Source of the DNA: Prevotella sp. UBA4268 | Lineage (GTDB): Bacteria; Bacteroidota; Bacteroidia; Bacteroidales; Bacteroidaceae | Direction of reading: 5' to 3' | Assembly: GCA_002395135.1 (NCBI GenBank) | Contig: DGWC01000087.1 | Span: forward strand, 59,603-66,604 | Length of the DNA: 7,002 nt | Made by a program: the position numbers and the translations under genes | In this document: piece by piece, positions 5,991 through 7,002 of the stretch | Layout of the letters: the number at the start of each line of letters is the position of its first letter | Numbering within the stretch: position 1 is the first letter of the stretch | The notes under the pieces: model-generated | The model's database searches: none | Told to the model about the DNA's origin: nothing | The model's input: the letters and a program-made list of their open reading frames with translations, nothing else

Positions 5991-7002
5991 ATGAAAAAAG
6001 CACTTTTGGTATCATTACCATTATTTCTTTTCTCCTTTCTGCCCCTTCATGCTGATGAGGGCATGTGGACGCTTTATAACCTGCCGCAGGCAGTGTATGA
6101 GCAGATGAAGGCAGAGGGATTCACAATGCCTTACGAGAATCTCTACAGTAGTGAGAACGCCATCAAGAACTGCGTGGTGAATTTCTCGGGCTATTGTTCG
6201 GGCGTGGTGGTGTCGCCCAACGGTCTTGTCTTCACCAACCACCATTGCGGTTTTGAGTCCATCCGCAGCCATTCCACAGTGGAGCACGACTATATGCTGA
6301 ACGGATTCTGTGCAAAGAGTTACGAGGAAGAATTGCCGAACAAGGATATGTTTGTGAGTTTCATGCGTGAGCAGAAGGACATAACAGACGATTTGACGGC
6401 CGTGGCCAAAAAGAACAATATCCCTGACAGCGACTGGGACGCACTGATCGACTCTGTGCAGAATGCCATGAACGACAGTGTGAAGAAAATCGACAAGACG
6501 CTGCACGTGGAGATAGAGGCTTTCTATGAAGGAAATGCCTACTATGCCACCACCTATCAGTTATTCCCCGACCTGCGATTGGTTTTTGCCATTCCCAAGT
6601 CGATGGGTAAGTTCGGCGGTGATACCGACAACTGGATGTGGCCGCGACAAACTTGCGACTTCTCCGTATTCCGTATCTATGCTGATCCGAAGACCAACGG
6701 ACCGGCAGAATACAGCAAAGACAATGTGCCTTATCACCCCGCATCATGGGCTCCCGTATCCATGCAGGGCTATCAGGACAAGGATTTCTCGATGACCATC
6801 GGATATCCGGGCAGCACCAACCGCTATCTTTCCAGTTATGGAATTCGCGAAATGCGCGATGCTGAGAACAAGACACGTGTGCAAGTGCGCGGTATCAAAC
6901 AAGAAATCATGAAGCGCCACATGGATGCCAGTGAGGCCGTGCGCATCAAGTATGACTCTAAGTATGCGCAGAGTTCAAACTACTGGAAGAATTCCATGGG
7001 TA
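5991..7002 (+). CDS. S46 family dipeptidyl peptidase (DPP7/DPP11 type), 3'-truncated by window edge
   Basis: The first 337 residues of a serine dipeptidyl peptidase that releases dipeptides from oligopeptides in the periplasm, feeding amino-acid use. ATG at 5991 begins a signal peptide (MKKALL, hydrophobic core, cleavage likely after LHA at residue 21), followed by DEGMW, the typical mature N-terminus of S46 enzymes. TNHHCG places the catalytic His at H85. GGDTDNWMWPR (209-219) and the following TCDFS place the catalytic Asp at D223. The nucleophile Ser and the residue separating DPP7 (hydrophobic P1) from DPP11 (Asp/Glu P1) are in the missing C-terminal half, so specificity cannot be assigned. 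Family members are about 700-720 residues, so roughly half the gene is present. Residues 220 and 222 are Q and C, where the P. gingivalis enzymes have H and G as I recall them. The frame is open to the window end. Confidence 0.95.
   Translation, partial: MKKALLVSLPLFLFSFLPLHADEGMWTLYNLPQAVYEQMKAEGFTMPYENLYSSENAIKNCVVNFSGYCSGVVVSPNGLVFTNHHCGFESIRSHSTVEHDYMLNGFCAKSYEEELPNKDMFVSFMREQKDITDDLTAVAKKNNIPDSDWDALIDSVQNAMNDSVKKIDKTLHVEIEAFYEGNAYYATTYQLFPDLRLVFAIPKSMGKFGGDTDNWMWPRQTCDFSVFRIYADPKTNGPAEYSKDNVPYHPASWAPVSMQGYQDKDFSMTIGYPGSTNRYLSSYGIREMRDAENKTRVQVRGIKQEIMKRHMDASEAVRIKYDSKYAQSSNYWKNSMG

Noticed and set aside
6021..6876. Minus-strand open frames of 161 and 171 codons
   Set aside because: They are antisense to the S46 peptidase, whose frame is open to the window end and has clear catalytic motifs.

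Overview
The window looks like a chromosomal segment from a Bacteroidota genome, most likely Bacteroidales of the Prevotella/Bacteroides type. Three upstream regions carry the Bacteroidota -7 promoter element TAnnTTTG, with a TTTG or TTTC box exactly 20 bp upstream. Clear Shine-Dalgarno sequences are absent. The gene content (secreted GH2 glycosidase, S46 dipeptidyl peptidase, DEAD-box helicase with a DbpA-type RNA-binding domain) also fits that group. Genus and species cannot be fixed from this sequence alone.

Layout: (1) The window opens inside the DEAD motif of a plus-strand DEAD-box RNA helicase gene, which ends at 1527 and is followed by a strong hairpin terminator (1537-1576). (2) A convergent minus-strand gene (1628-4591) encodes a secreted glycoside hydrolase family 2 enzyme of about 987 residues. 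Both catalytic glutamates are visible, but the substrate is unknown. (3) A 708-bp divergent intergenic region (4592-5299) holds the GH2 promoter, a previously unassigned array of five 22-bp tandem repeats with a palindromic core (4950-5059), and a near-consensus promoter crossed by a perfect 8-bp inverted repeat (5211-5246). (4) A plus-strand vsr-type very-short-patch-repair endonuclease gene (5300-5872) follows. No cytosine methyltransferase gene is next to it. (5) After a 118-bp gap with its own promoter, an S46 family dipeptidyl peptidase (DPP7/DPP11 type) starts at 5991 and runs off the window end.

The genes do not form one operon or pathway. They are RNA metabolism, glycan breakdown, DNA mismatch repair and periplasmic peptide breakdown, each apparently with its own promoter. 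I see no convincing new multi-gene system. The parts most worth a second look are non-coding: the 22-bp repeat array and the operator-like palindrome at the vsr promoter.
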